From assembly GCF_017068455.1 (NCBI RefSeq), contig NZ_CP070608.1, positions 413,501-477,500 of the forward strand: a stretch of DNA of 64,000 bases, written 5' to 3'. Source of the DNA: Fulvivirga lutea (lineage in GTDB: Bacteria; Bacteroidota; Bacteroidia; Cytophagales; Cyclobacteriaceae). A program made the translations under genes and the position numbers. Under the pieces are notes generated by a model that was given only the letters and a program-made list of their open reading frames with translations, searched no databases and was not told the origin of the DNA. Below, piece after piece: positions 43,664-54,400 of the stretch; within the stretch, counting starts at the first letter, position 1, and every line of letters begins with the position of its first letter.

Positions 43664-44082
43664 TGGGCAGAATCCTAAGTATAGATTATGGCATAAAACG
43701 CGTGGGGTTAGCTGTGACTGATCCCCTAAAAATGATTGCCTCACCATTAGAAACTATTGAATCCAACACGGCTTCTAACTACATAAAAGCATACTGCCAA
43801 AGAGAAGATGTAGAAAGAATAATCATTGGCATGCCCAAAGACCTTCAAAATAAAGACACGCATTCTACCGATGCTGTAAGAAAGTTCATAATAAAACTTC
43901 AGAAAGAGCTGGATTCAATCCCAATTACTGAGGTCGATGAGCGGTTTACCAGTAAAATGGCATTCCAAACAATGATTGATGGTGGGCTAAAGAAAAAGGA
44001 TAGAAAAAATAAAGGCACCATCGACAAGGTGAGTGCTACTATCATCCTACAGTCTTACCTCGATTCGAACCCAACTATTTGA
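43663..44082 (+). CDS. ruvX: Holliday junction resolvase-like protein RuvX/YqgF
   Basis: 139 aa RNase H-fold nuclease involved in pre-16S rRNA processing. Motifs: SIDYGIKRVGLAVTDPL (first Asp), IIIGMPKDLQNKDT, and VDERFTSKMA (second acidic residue), with the final Asp in GTIDKVSATIIL. The start is GTG at 43663, overlapping the Ric stop by one base; it gives the canonical MGRILSIDYG. Confidence 0.94.
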   Translation: MGRILSIDYGIKRVGLAVTDPLKMIASPLETIESNTASNYIKAYCQREDVERIIIGMPKDLQNKDTHSTDAVRKFIIKLQKELDSIPITEVDERFTSKMAFQTMIDGGLKKKDRKNKGTIDKVSATIILQSYLDSNPTI

Positions 44083-44090
44083 AAATTAGT

Positions 44091-44098
44091 TACTTTTG
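44091..44098 (+). promoter_or_regulatory. Putative -7 box before def
   Basis: TACTTTTG, exact TAnnTTTG, 25 bases upstream of the def ATG at 44124. The -33 region is weak; it may be an internal promoter of the ric-ruvX-def run. Confidence 0.35.
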
Positions 44099-44123
44099 TA
44101 GCTCAATAAATTAATTGAAATTA

Positions 44124-44675
44124 ATGATTTACCCAATCGTAGTTTACGGTGATCCGGTTTTAAAGAAAAAAGCGCAACCTATTGAAAAAGGCACAGACCT
44201 AACTGAGCTAATTGCCGACATGCATGAGACCATGCAAGGAGCTCATGGCATTGGTTTGGCAGCTCCACAAATTGGAAAAAGCATTCGATTGTTTGTTGTG
44301 GATGGTCGCCCTATGGAAGATGAGGACATGCAGGATTTTGTGAAGGCCTTTATTAACCCTGAAATTATAGAAGAATATGGAGAGGAATGGGCCTTTGAAG
44401 AAGGTTGTTTGAGTATCCCTAACATACGAGAAGATGTGGAAAGACCGGAAAAACTTAAAATCCGATATTTCGATGAAAACTGGAATGAGCACGAGGAAGA
44501 GTATGATGGCATGAAGGCAAGAATCATCCAACACGAATATGATCATATTGAAGGAGTATTATTTACCGACTACCTCACTCCACTAAAAAAGCGAATGCTA
44601 AAAGGTAAGCTTCAGAACATCACCAAGGGTAAAATGAAGGTTGAATACCGAGTGGCAGTCCCTCAAAAGAAGTAG
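44124..44675 (+). CDS. def: Peptide deformylase
   Basis: 183 aa; removes the formyl group from nascent proteins. All three motifs are present: GIGLAAPQIG (42-51), EGCLSIP with metal ligand C95, and QHEYDHIEG with H137, E138 and H141. The ATG at 44124 (MIYPIVVYGDP) matches the family; the in-frame TTG at 44115 is rejected. The stop is directly followed by the transaminase ATG. Confidence 0.97.
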   Translation: MIYPIVVYGDPVLKKKAQPIEKGTDLTELIADMHETMQGAHGIGLAAPQIGKSIRLFVVDGRPMEDEDMQDFVKAFINPEIIEEYGEEWAFEEGCLSIPNIREDVERPEKLKIRYFDENWNEHEEEYDGMKARIIQHEYDHIEGVLFTDYLTPLKKRMLKGKLQNITKGKMKVEYRVAVPQKK

Positions 44676-45815
44676 ATGCAGCTTCAATCTAAGCTACCGG
44701 ATGTAGGAACCACCATTTTTGCAGTGATGTCAAAAATGGCCTTAGACCATCATGCGATCAACCTTTCACAGGGATTTCCCGATTTTCCAATTTCAGATAA
44801 ACTTATTCAGCTTGTAAATAAGTACATGGAAGCTGGGAAGAATCAATATGCGCCCATGCCCGGTGTTCCTGAATTAAGGAGTGCCATAAGCAAAGTTATT
44901 GAAGATAAATATGGGTATTTGCCCAATCCTGAAACTGAAATTACAGTAACGGCAGGAGCTACTGAAGCCATTTACGCAACATTGGCAGCTTTAGTGAATG
45001 AAGGTGATGAAGTAATACTCTTCGACCCTGCTTATGATTGCTATGACCCTTCCATTCGCTTGAACGGGGGCATTCCAATTCACCTAACATTAAAGCAGCC
45101 TGATTTTTCCATCGATTGGAATAAAGTAGAAGAATCGATCACTCATAGAACAAGGGTTATCATGGTGAATACGCCACATAACCCAAGTGGAGCAGTGTTA
45201 AATCATGAGGATTTAAAAACACTTGAAGAACTAGCCATCAAGCACGATTTAATTGTTATTAGTGATGAGGTGTACGAGCATATTATTTTTGGCCACTCAC
45301 ACGAGAGCGCACTAAAATATGAGGGCCTTAGTAAAAGATGTGTCGCTATTTACTCATTTGGTAAGACTTTTCATGCTACGGGATGGAAGAGTGGCTATAT
45401 TATCGCTCCAGATTATTTGACCAAAGAGATAAGGAAAGTACACCAGTTTCTTGTTTTTAGTGTGAACACACCAGTACAATATGCACTAGCAGAATTTCTT
45501 AATGATCGGGAAAATTACATTCACATTAGTGATATGTATGAACAAAAAAGGAATGTTTTTCAGGAGGCACTAAAAGATTCCCGCTTTGAAGTTATTCCTT
45601 GCCATGGTACTTATTTTCAATTGCTATCTTACAAAGGCATCAGTGATTTAGATGATATGAGCATGGCCGAAAAACTCACTAAAGGACATAAGGTCGCATC
45701 GATTCCAATTTCTGTTTTTTATCAAAACAAACAAGACGACAAGCTATTGCGCTTCTGCTTTGCAAAAAATGAAGACACTCTTTTAAAAGCTGCGGACATT
45801 CTATGCAAGATTTAA
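44676..45815 (+). CDS. Methionine/glutamine transaminase (YbdL-like, class I aminotransferase)
   Basis: 379 aa PLP enzyme. Family blocks: INLSQGFPDFPISDKLI, TVTAGATEAIYATLAAL, VNTPHNPSGAVL, the Schiff-base lysine in YSFGKTFHATGWKSGY, and HGTYFQLL. YbdL/CCBL-type enzymes transaminate 4-methylthio-2-oxobutanoate with glutamine, producing methionine and 2-oxoglutaramate. The next gene, overlapping by 13 bases, is the omega-amidase that removes 2-oxoglutaramate, which supports this assignment over a kynurenine role. Confidence 0.9.
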   Translation: MQLQSKLPDVGTTIFAVMSKMALDHHAINLSQGFPDFPISDKLIQLVNKYMEAGKNQYAPMPGVPELRSAISKVIEDKYGYLPNPETEITVTAGATEAIYATLAALVNEGDEVILFDPAYDCYDPSIRLNGGIPIHLTLKQPDFSIDWNKVEESITHRTRVIMVNTPHNPSGAVLNHEDLKTLEELAIKHDLIVISDEVYEHIIFGHSHESALKYEGLSKRCVAIYSFGKTFHATGWKSGYIIAPDYLTKEIRKVHQFLVFSVNTPVQYALAEFLNDRENYIHISDMYEQKRNVFQEALKDSRFEVIPCHGTYFQLLSYKGISDLDDMSMAEKLTKGHKVASIPISVFYQNKQDDKLLRFCFAKNEDTLLKAADILCKI

Positions 45816-46582
45816 CCGTAACACTCATTCAGTCTGAACTTCATTGGCAAAACAGCAGTGCTAACCTTGCCATGTTTGAAGAAAAAATCTGGCAAATCGA
45901 TGAAGCTACTGACCTGATCATTTTACCTGAAATGTTCAATAGTGGCTTTACCATGAATGCGAAAGATGTGGCCGAGCCAATGAATTTCACCACGTTTAAG
46001 TGGATGAAACAGATGGCTGCTCAAACCAAAGCCGTTATTACTGGAAGCTTTGTGGTTAATGACAATGGCAATTATTTCAATCGCCTTATTTGGATGCGAC
46101 CAGATGGGAGCTGGGAGAAATATGATAAGCGACATTTGTTCAGAATGGCAGACGAGCATTCACATTATTCACCTGGAAAAGAAAAAATAATAGTTGAATT
46201 AAAGGGCTGGAAAATACTACCGCTTATCTGCTACGATCTTCGATTTCCGGTATGGTCGAGGCAAAAAAAAGATGAGCAATACGATCTGATATTATTTGTC
46301 GCGAACTGGCCGGCACCACGAGTAAATGCCTGGGATACGCTATTAAAAGCACGAGCTATTGAAAATCTCTCCTATTCCATTGGCGTAAACAGAGTTGGAG
46401 AAGATGGCAACGGTGTAGCCTATAATGGCCACTCAGCAATCTATGATGGGAAAGGGCAGGAATTGTGTGAACTCGCAGAAAAGGAAGGAATAAAAACAGT
46501 AACCCTGAGCAAAAAAGAGCTAGTTGATTTTAGAGAAAAATTTCCGGCTCATTTAGATTCAGATAATTTCAGTATCAATTAA
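45803..46582 (+). CDS. Omega-amidase (YafV/Nit2-like carbon-nitrogen hydrolase)
   Basis: 259 aa nitrilase-superfamily enzyme with catalytic triad E43 (ILPEMFNSGF), K109 (KYDKRHLF) and C143 (PLICYDLRFP). YafV-type omega-amidases hydrolyse 2-oxoglutaramate to 2-oxoglutarate and ammonia. It overlaps the glutamine transaminase gene by 13 bases, forming a coupled pair that pulls methionine salvage transamination forward. The 3' end overlaps the convergent small gene by 8 bases. Confidence 0.92.
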   Translation: MQDLTVTLIQSELHWQNSSANLAMFEEKIWQIDEATDLIILPEMFNSGFTMNAKDVAEPMNFTTFKWMKQMAAQTKAVITGSFVVNDNGNYFNRLIWMRPDGSWEKYDKRHLFRMADEHSHYSPGKEKIIVELKGWKILPLICYDLRFPVWSRQKKDEQYDLILFVANWPAPRVNAWDTLLKARAIENLSYSIGVNRVGEDGNGVAYNGHSAIYDGKGQELCELAEKEGIKTVTLSKKELVDFREKFPAHLDSDNFSIN

Positions 46583-46931
46583 AGAAGGAGCCAACTTCTG
46601 CTTCTAACGCTTCTTTATCAATCGGCTTACCGCCAAGTTTCAAAATGAGTTTTTCTAATAAATTAGATTCCCCCGAATATCGAATTTGCATTGGCTTCTT
46701 ATATGATCTAAGTTCCTGAATGACCTTTAATAAGCTTCCGGCATTGGAATTTTCATTCAATTCGAAATAGACAAACAGCTTTTCAGATAGATTAAGAGCT
46801 TTTAAGACAGTAGCAATAACTTCAGGAGATGAATAATTATCTAAATCAGAACAGGTGGCATTTGAAAAAGTTAACCCGGGTTTAAAATCAAAGTTATTCT
46901 CAATTATTTTAACATGAAGGAAAAGTTTCAT
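46575..46931 (-). CDS. Small protein of unknown function
   Basis: 118 aa, no signal peptide or TM helix. Alternating strands and helices (KLFLHVKIIENNFDFKPGLT; KLFVYFELNENSNAGSLLKV; IRYSGESNLLEKLILKLGG) suggest a small alpha/beta fold. The ATG overlaps the stop of the FG-GAP type IX cargo gene (ATGA), so the two are translationally coupled. I recognise no family. A role with the cargo is inferred from coupling only. Confidence 0.7.
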   Translation of the reverse strand: MKLFLHVKIIENNFDFKPGLTFSNATCSDLDNYSSPEVIATVLKALNLSEKLFVYFELNENSNAGSLLKVIQELRSYKKPMQIRYSGESNLLEKLILKLGGKPIDKEALEAEVGSFFN

Positions 46932-49120
46932 CTTGTTACTACAAATCGAATCGTTTCACCCGCATCTTCAGCCACTAGCAAATACATGCCTTCTTTTAAA
47001 TTATCAATGGAAAGTTGATAATCCTCCTCTGGAGAAACTGAAACCCCTGTTAGAATTACTTTACCAAGGATATCGACAATACTAAATTGAGTAGTTACAC
47101 CTGACTGTATGGTTAATGTAGTTCCTATATTTACAGGATTTGGGTACACTGTTAATTGGCTATCAGATGAAGGGTTACTAATTGCTTCGGTGCTTCTTAA
47201 CACAACTAAACCTCCTTGTGCCGTACCCAATACAATCGCTGGTTGAGACTCATTGAAAATATTCACGACCTGAGGCTTCAGCTTACTGCCATAGTTAAAA
47301 GTAGTAGTACTGGTTCCATCAAAAGTGAGTATCTCTGTTTCACCTTCTAAAGGTGACTCAAGGTTATTCAAAAAATCGTGATAGATGGTTAAAGTACCTC
47401 TGGCATCACTAGTAATTAAATCTTTAGTACCATCACCATCTGCATCTGCAATATCCAATGATGCACTTTGCCTCAACGGACTAAAATCCAATCCGTAAAA
47501 ATTTTGATCTTCAAGTGTAAAACTGAAGGTCCCTTCTAATCCATCATTTCTATAATATTCTAATCTGCCTGTAGACCTACCTATAAGCAAATCGTTAAAA
47601 CCATCCTGATCAATGTCAGCCATTCTAATATTCTCTTCAATGGCGATAGGTGAAAAAACCAATTGGCCAGATTCATCAAACTGGAAATTGCCAGGTTCAC
47701 GTTTAAAATAGAACAGCCCTGTGCCACCACCTTGTAGAGTGGTTGCCGTAAATGCCAGATCCACCAAGCCATCGGAATCAACATCTACAAACTGAGGCTT
47801 TATATTAATGATGCCTGCCAAAGAGAGGTTTAAAAAGTCAGGATTTTCAAGTTCATAAACGGGGGCACTTTTTGTGCCTGTATTTTTATACACGGCTATA
47901 GTGGATCGGAATGCCTGCACTTCATTCAACATCATACCAACGAACATGTCCAAGTCCCCATCATTATCATAATCGTAAAAGGCCGGAGCAGCATTTTCAC
48001 CTACGTCCAGCATCTGATCCTGCAGAAAATTCTTCTTCTCCAACTGAAAATTAGGAACATCATTCGTGCCTGTGTTGAGATATAACCAGCTAGAACTTTT
48101 GAAGTTAACTCCAAAGTTTACATTTCCAGGAACATTAGGAGCCACTATTAAATCGTTGAGACCATCGTTATTCACATCTTCATAAAAGGCGGCAGGAAAA
48201 ATAAATATGGATACCGGATTCTCTGTATTTGGAAAAAATGGATCCGATGAATTAAAGTCGGCAGTGGTTAAATTGCCTTCATTAGTCATCATGGAAAGCA
48301 AGCCACATGATTCCTCACTTACTACCAGTTCTTTTAAGCCGTCACCATTCAAATCCAGCGTTAAAATCGACTTACCAGATTGGTGTTCAGTTCTTCCTCC
48401 ACCAACAGGTGGGCAGTCCTCACCATTAAAAGCAAACTGATTACAACCGCATTCTTGAAAATCGCCAAACTGCTGAGTAATTCGCTCAAATTGTAGCGAA
48501 TCGCAATTTGAGTCTCTTTCCATACTCAGATTTTTATGGTATTCTATAGTAGAAACCCCAGAGAACTTATAAATAAGTATATCCAAATCACCATCAGAAT
48601 CAATATCATCAATAGATGGTATGTCTGATGCGTTGAGCTGAATGTTGATAGGAGTATCTGAAAACCCTTTGGTTAGCAATGGAGAAGGCAGCGGTGCCCG
48701 GGAGTTAAACAGTCGCCACTTTATCCCATTTTCGTCACTTTCGTTGATGTATACTTTTATACCAAGCGGGTCATTTGTAAAAACATCTTTCTTGCCGTCA
48801 CAATTAATATCGCGCAAAAGCATCCAATTAGTTATGTCATCGGGGAAGAGGGTGGCTGATTCCGCATCATATAGATATTCACCATCTAAAAACAGGAATA
48901 CATTAATCTTGGAACAAGTACGATCAAATACTACTAAATCGTCTTGTCCATCCAAATTCACATCCATGGTGCTATATTGCCCTGAGTTTAGACCTCCAGC
49001 CCAAGGATTAATTAAGGATTCTCCATTAACTTTAACATCGATGGAATTGTCAATTCTATAAACCTGAGCCTTAGAAATTGCAATTGACAGGGCTAACAGA
49101 ACACTAAGTGTATACTTCAT
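46928..49120 (-). CDS. FG-GAP/VCBS repeat protein with type IX secretion sorting domain
   Basis: 730 aa. Signal peptide MKYTLSVLLALSIAISKA, many FG-GAP/VCBS repeats with calcium-binding-type D-x-D-x-DG loops (DVNLDGQDDLVVFD, DIDSDGDLDILIYK, DYDNDGDLDMFVGM, DADGDGTKDLITSD), giving a probable beta-propeller, and a C-terminal type A sorting domain (~655-730; LTVYPNPVNIGTTLTIQSG, GKVILTG, GMYLLVAEDAGETIRFVVTR). The tail marks it as a type IX cargo, exported through the system to which porU/porV at 57228-61824 belong. The ATG at 49120 is chosen over the in-frame TTG at 49135. Confidence 0.93.
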   Translation of the reverse strand: MKYTLSVLLALSIAISKAQVYRIDNSIDVKVNGESLINPWAGGLNSGQYSTMDVNLDGQDDLVVFDRTCSKINVFLFLDGEYLYDAESATLFPDDITNWMLLRDINCDGKKDVFTNDPLGIKVYINESDENGIKWRLFNSRAPLPSPLLTKGFSDTPINIQLNASDIPSIDDIDSDGDLDILIYKFSGVSTIEYHKNLSMERDSNCDSLQFERITQQFGDFQECGCNQFAFNGEDCPPVGGGRTEHQSGKSILTLDLNGDGLKELVVSEESCGLLSMMTNEGNLTTADFNSSDPFFPNTENPVSIFIFPAAFYEDVNNDGLNDLIVAPNVPGNVNFGVNFKSSSWLYLNTGTNDVPNFQLEKKNFLQDQMLDVGENAAPAFYDYDNDGDLDMFVGMMLNEVQAFRSTIAVYKNTGTKSAPVYELENPDFLNLSLAGIINIKPQFVDVDSDGLVDLAFTATTLQGGGTGLFYFKREPGNFQFDESGQLVFSPIAIEENIRMADIDQDGFNDLLIGRSTGRLEYYRNDGLEGTFSFTLEDQNFYGLDFSPLRQSASLDIADADGDGTKDLITSDARGTLTIYHDFLNNLESPLEGETEILTFDGTSTTTFNYGSKLKPQVVNIFNESQPAIVLGTAQGGLVVLRSTEAISNPSSDSQLTVYPNPVNIGTTLTIQSGVTTQFSIVDILGKVILTGVSVSPEEDYQLSIDNLKEGMYLLVAEDAGETIRFVVTR

Positions 49121-49185
49121 TAATCTAAATTTCAATTATATAACGTGTCCTGATTGAAATGGTGTTCAAAAATAAAAATTAAAGA

Positions 49186-49193
49186 TAACTTTG
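49186..49193 (+). promoter_or_regulatory. Putative -7 box of murF
   Basis: TAACTTTG, exact TAnnTTTG, 19 bases upstream of the murF ATG. The -33 element is weak. Confidence 0.35.
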
Positions 49194-49212
49194 ATACCAT
49201 AACGTTCAAATC

Positions 49213-50493
49213 ATGATTGAAAGTCTATATCAGCATTACTTACGAAATCCAAAAATCAGTACAGATACCCGCAAAATTGAAGAGGGTTCGCTCTTTTTCG
49301 CACTGAAAGGCCCCAATTTCGATGCCAATAAATTTGCCGATGAAGCTTTAAATAAAGGTGCTGCACTTTGCATAGTAGATGATAAAAGTGTGGTAAAAGA
49401 TGATCGCTATTTTTTGGTGGATGATGCTTTAGTGGCACTGCAAGACTTGGCAAGGCATCATAGAAAACAGTTGACTATTCCAATCATTGGTCTCACAGGA
49501 TCTAACGGTAAAACCACTTCGAAGGAATTATTGGCTTGTGTGCTAAGACAGAAATTTAACGTGTTTGCTACCAAAGGAAACTTGAATAACCATATTGGGG
49601 TAGCTCTTTCTATGTTATCCATTAACTCTAATCATGAAATTGCTGTTATTGAAATGGGCGCTAATTTCGTGGGCGATATCGCATTTTTATGCACTATTTC
49701 TAGTCCCACACATGGTTACATTACCAATATAGGTAAAGCACATTTAGAAGGCTTTGGTGGTATTGAGGGAGTAATTCGAGGTAAGAGTGAATTATACCAT
49801 CACCTAATTAAGCATGATGGCGTAGTTTGGATCAACTCTACCAACGAGATTTTATCTAACATGGCCAAGCGGTTTAAGAACCCACTTTTCTATCCTAAAA
49901 AAGGTGATTATTATCACTGTGAATTTATTTCGGCAGACCCGAATGTTTTATTTAAAGCTGAAAATGGGGAGGAGGTTCAAACTAATCTTATTGGTTCGTA
50001 CAATTTTGAGAATATAGCCACTGCCTTATGCATTGGTAAATATTTTGATGTGCCTGCTACAGATGCAAACAAAGCCATAGCTGATTATATTCCAGAAAAT
50101 AACAGGTCGCAGGTAATTAAAAAAGGTTCCAACACTATTATACTGGATGCTTATAATGCGAATCCTACTTCAATGGCAAAAGCATTGGAGAATCTGAACT
50201 TGATAAATGCTGAAAACAAAGTGGCCATTTTAGGTGACATGAAAGAATTAGGTGAGGATAGCGAAAAAGAACATAAGGCTATTGGCGATCTGCTGAATGA
50301 GTATCAAATTAAAAAGGTTTACCTGTGTGGTGAGCTTATAAAAGCAACACAACAACAGGCTGATCATGCAAAGCATTATCAGAGCGTACAGGAGCTAATT
50401 GATGAGTTAAAAGCAAACCCAATAACAAATTCTACGGTGTTAATTAAAGCATCGAGAAGTATAGGACTAGAACGAGTTTTGGAAGCTTTTTAA
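49213..50493 (+). CDS. murF: UDP-N-acetylmuramoyl-tripeptide--D-alanyl-D-alanine ligase
   Basis: 426 aa Mur ligase adding D-Ala-D-Ala in the last cytoplasmic step of the peptidoglycan precursor. N-terminal ISTDTRKIEEGSLFFALKG, the ATP-binding GLTGSNGKTT (93-102), central EMGANFVGDIAFLC and TNIGKAHLEGFGG, and C-terminal LDAYNANPTSMAKALE are all family signatures. It stands alone here rather than in a dcw cluster. The stop shares TTAA with the convergent yicC. Confidence 0.96.
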   Translation: MIESLYQHYLRNPKISTDTRKIEEGSLFFALKGPNFDANKFADEALNKGAALCIVDDKSVVKDDRYFLVDDALVALQDLARHHRKQLTIPIIGLTGSNGKTTSKELLACVLRQKFNVFATKGNLNNHIGVALSMLSINSNHEIAVIEMGANFVGDIAFLCTISSPTHGYITNIGKAHLEGFGGIEGVIRGKSELYHHLIKHDGVVWINSTNEILSNMAKRFKNPLFYPKKGDYYHCEFISADPNVLFKAENGEEVQTNLIGSYNFENIATALCIGKYFDVPATDANKAIADYIPENNRSQVIKKGSNTIILDAYNANPTSMAKALENLNLINAENKVAILGDMKELGEDSEKEHKAIGDLLNEYQIKKVYLCGELIKATQQQADHAKHYQSVQELIDELKANPITNSTVLIKASRSIGLERVLEAF

Positions 50494-51368
50494 AGTACGT
50501 TAAGCAATTGCTCTTTAATCTTTTCGAGCTCTTCCTTCATAGACACTACATGTTTCTGAATGTCTGAGTCATTTGCCTTGGAGCCGATAGTATTAATTTC
50601 TCTACCTATTTCCTGAGAGATAAAACCTAATTTTTTACCTGAATTTTGATTTCCGGCAATCACTTCTTCGAAATGATTTAAGTGGTTTTTCAGCCTTACT
50701 TTCTCCTCTGTGATATCGAGTTTTTCTATGTAGTATATAATTTCTTGCTCCAACCTGTTTTTATCCAGAGATTCCTCTTCAATAAACTTGGTTAAATTAC
50801 CCTTTATCCGAGTTTTTATATTTTCTACACGTTTAGGATCAAGTTCCTCCACATGCTTCAATGATGTTGATATTGAATTAATGTACTCCAATAATTTAGC
50901 CTGCAGCACATCTCCTTCTTTCGCCCTAAACTCATTACAATGCTCCAATGCCTGTTTAATAAGCTTTTTTACATTTTCGTATTCCTCTGAATCCAAATCC
51001 TCAGAGGTGTTATTTACAATTACATCAGGTGAGCTGAGCGCGGTTCTAAACAGATCATCTTTTGGGGCATTCACGAGATTTGCCAATTCCTCTAGTTCAG
51101 AGTAATACTTTTGAAATAATGGTGCATTATATTGCTGTTTTAATACAGTTTCAGATTCATTCTGAATATCAACAGACATAGATACCTTTCCTCTTTCAAG
51201 ATAATCATTAATAATATTCCTTACCTCTAACTCTTTTTCAGATATGCTTCTCGGTAAGCGAAGGTTAACATCTAAAAATTTAGAGTTGAGTGTTTTAACT
51301 TCTACGTTGATAGAGTAAGATTCGAAGGTGCCTGAGGCCGCACCATAGCCTGTCATTGATTTGAGCAT
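50490..51368 (-). CDS. yicC: YicC family endoribonuclease
   Basis: 292 aa. The N-terminal MLKSMTGYGAASGTFESYSI and the C-terminal block LGFISQEIGREINTIGSKAN are the two conserved regions of YicC, with a predicted coiled coil between. YicC-type proteins are metal-dependent endoribonucleases that target small RNAs and mRNA in E. coli and Bacillus. In many genomes yicC precedes gmk; here it follows the propeller/barrel gene by 32 bases and gmk is not in the window. Confidence 0.93.
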   Translation of the reverse strand: MLKSMTGYGAASGTFESYSINVEVKTLNSKFLDVNLRLPRSISEKELEVRNIINDYLERGKVSMSVDIQNESETVLKQQYNAPLFQKYYSELEELANLVNAPKDDLFRTALSSPDVIVNNTSEDLDSEEYENVKKLIKQALEHCNEFRAKEGDVLQAKLLEYINSISTSLKHVEELDPKRVENIKTRIKGNLTKFIEEESLDKNRLEQEIIYYIEKLDITEEKVRLKNHLNHFEEVIAGNQNSGKKLGFISQEIGREINTIGSKANDSDIQKHVVSMKEELEKIKEQLLNVL

Positions 51369-51400
51369 TATTTTCTAATTATTGCTCAAAATTAACTGTC

Positions 51401-54400
51401 TTAGAAATCGTATCCTAATGATACCTGATACCTAACGTCTTGTGTTACAAAATCTTCCACCGGCCAGGCAACATCCAACTTCATATAATAACCTAATATC
51501 ATAGTTCTGAAGCCTACACCATAGCTGTATAACCATGGATTTTGGAAGTTTCTAAGGTCAATTTGAAAGCCCCCTTCCTCTATAGTTACATTGCTTATGC
51601 TATTATCATCACTAAAAGGAGATTTGCCAGACCAAGCTGATCCAATATCAAAGAAGCCAGTAAATTGTAAGTTTCTAAAGAAGTTTGAGCTAATTGGGCC
51701 GCCACTTAAGTATCTCACAATGGGCACTCTCAGCTCTGCGTTGAACATCAAAACATTATTACCATAAAATTCGGCATAATCGAAGCCCCGTAGTGCTGTA
51801 GCATATTCTACAAAAAGTAAATCAGGGTTAGTCCTTTCGCTATCATTTTGCAGAGGGTTATCTCTACCATCTTCATTTTGATCTCTCAGTATCCAGTTAT
51901 CGACACCACCCAGCAAATAGGTCTTAGGAGCTCTGCCAAAGAACGTTCCGTAAAACCCTCTGAAAGCAAGCACGATTTCTCTGTGAAGTTTTTGATAGTG
52001 TCTTAAGTCGGCTTTGAAATTACTAAAGCTTCTTTCTTTGTTATTTAAGCTCTCATAATGTTTTAAACTTATTTTTGCTCGGCTACCCTCTATCAAATTC
52101 ATTCCATTGATAATTGAATTATCAAAAACAAATTCAGCTGCGCCTCCTATGTAGTCTTCATTTTCAACAGGTAAAAACGTAGGGCCAGATGGTGGTGCCA
52201 ATGTTCTCGGTAACAAGTTTTCAAAAACAGTAAATGTGTAAAACGGCTTGAGAGAAAATCTGGTTTTGGTATTGAACGGAATCGATGCTCCGAGTTCGAT
52301 ACTATTTTTGCTATACTGCTGTAAATTGAAATCGTTCTCCCAAAAAATAACGTTTCGGTCAACTCTCGCGCTAAAATCTATATATGATTTTAGGTATTGA
52401 TACTGCCCAAAAAAGTCACCGCTTCTAAGGTCTGTAATAGCAGTTACTCCGCCATTAAATTTATGATTCTCCAGCATATCATTCATCTCAACTTCCAGCA
52501 GAACGCCAAAGCCTCTTAGAGGATCTATCACAAAAGAAGTAAGTAAATTATCTACGCTAAAGCGTGTTTCTGCATCAAATGGCCCGCTAATTCTGGTTCC
52601 CTGCCTTGTTTGCCTGTACTGAGCTAAAAATGACTCTGGCCTTTCTTCTCTTAAAATATCAGAATCAAAAGTATAATTGTCTGTATTTATTATTTCTTCT
52701 TCGGGTTCAGGTTCTGCTTCAGGCTCCGGTTTAACATCAAACGTGTAGTTTTTTGTGTCTATAACGTCCGAACTTACAGTATCCGGCAAGGACTGATTCA
52801 CACTATCCAACCTTGCTTTTTCCTCTTCATCTCTTTTTCTTTTATCCTGTAATCGCTGTTCAACAATTTGCTCTATAGTAAGGCCCTCTGTTTTATTAGC
52901 CTGCCTTCTTGCAGTAAATGCCTTCGCCTGCAACACCTGCTGCCTCATTGTTTGAGGTGTAAATGTCTGTTGGTTGTAATTAAAGTTTTCATCGAGATAA
53001 ATAAAGTCGTTACCCTTAAAAGTGGATGAATAGGCAAATAAGGAAGTGTTAAAATTTAAATCATACTCATCGATGCTTTGAGATAGGTTGGTTACTTGTG
53101 AGTAGATGCCTGACTGAATATCATAACTGAATAAGTTACGAATTCCTCGTTGATCACTGATGTAATAGATTTTATTGGCACTAATTGCCATAGGTTGAAC
53201 ATCTTTGCTGATTGTATTGGTTACCCTATGTAGTATATTTTTAGTGGTATCAAGATCAAAAAAGAAAAGGTTATAATTTTCGCTTACTTCCTCAATATCC
53301 TGCTTTTTCACGTCCAACGTGTCGCACACTCTATTAGAGCTAAAAACTATGGTACTCGAATTAGGTACAAATGACGGGTCAATATCGTCAAATACATCGT
53401 TTGTTAACCTTTTTGTTCTGTCTCGTCTCGTACTTAATAGGTAAATGTCATTTCTTCCTCCAACAACGGCACTAACCACTATTAGTCTACCATTACTGGA
53501 AAACTCCATCGACCTAACTTGTTCCATTCTTTCTAAAACTCGCGGTATGCTGCTATTTGTTTGCAGATCATACAACAGCAAATTCATCTGCCCCAATTTG
53601 CTGTAGATTACACCCAGCGTATTATCATCAGCCCAATCTAATACAGGCAGCGAATAGTCTATTTCCTGACCAATAACCTTATAACCACCCCTTAAAACAA
53701 TATTTTCATTCCCACTTTCAATCTCTTTCACAATTACTTTGTACCTACCATGATTATTTTCCGTAAAGGCAACCTTCTTTCCATCAGGACTAATTTTTAC
53801 TGCATTGTAAAAAACCCCCTTTCTATTTTTCTCTCCCGTAATAGAGTTCTCAAACGATGGTGTTTCATAATTTTGCTGAACCTGCCTGGCATTATCAATG
53901 TAAAAATTTTGCCACTCGAACATCAGCTGTTCAAAAGAAACACCAAGAGTTATGGTCAAACTCTTCTCTTCGTTTCTTATTATTCTCGTATAGTTTAGAA
54001 TGTTGGAAATATTGCTTCTACCATACTTATGCGCAATAAAATTCCATAGCGATTGGCCTGCCAAGGCAGCTTCCTTTCCTGTTAGTCTATTAAACTTTCT
54101 AGCGTGCTTGGTTTCCACAAGTTTTCGAGCATAATCATCCATTTCAATGGTCCAGCCCTTAGCCACATATAAAGCAGCACCAGAAATAAACCATTCAGGC
54201 AAGTTTAAGAGCACGGCACTTTGAAACATATCTTTCAAACTACCCCCGAACATCATTTCGTTTACCATTAAGGTGGCAACTTCTACCAACAGCTCCTCTT
54301 TTAATGCAGATACTGTTCCCGGATTAGCTACTTCAATATATGGTTTTACAAAGTTCGTTTCTCCTCCTGGAGTGAAAGTTCCTTTTCCAATACCTACATT

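Noticed and set aside
44208..44546. 112-aa and 94-aa minus-strand frames opposite def
   Set aside because: They are antisense shadows of peptide deformylase, with no homology-like pattern.
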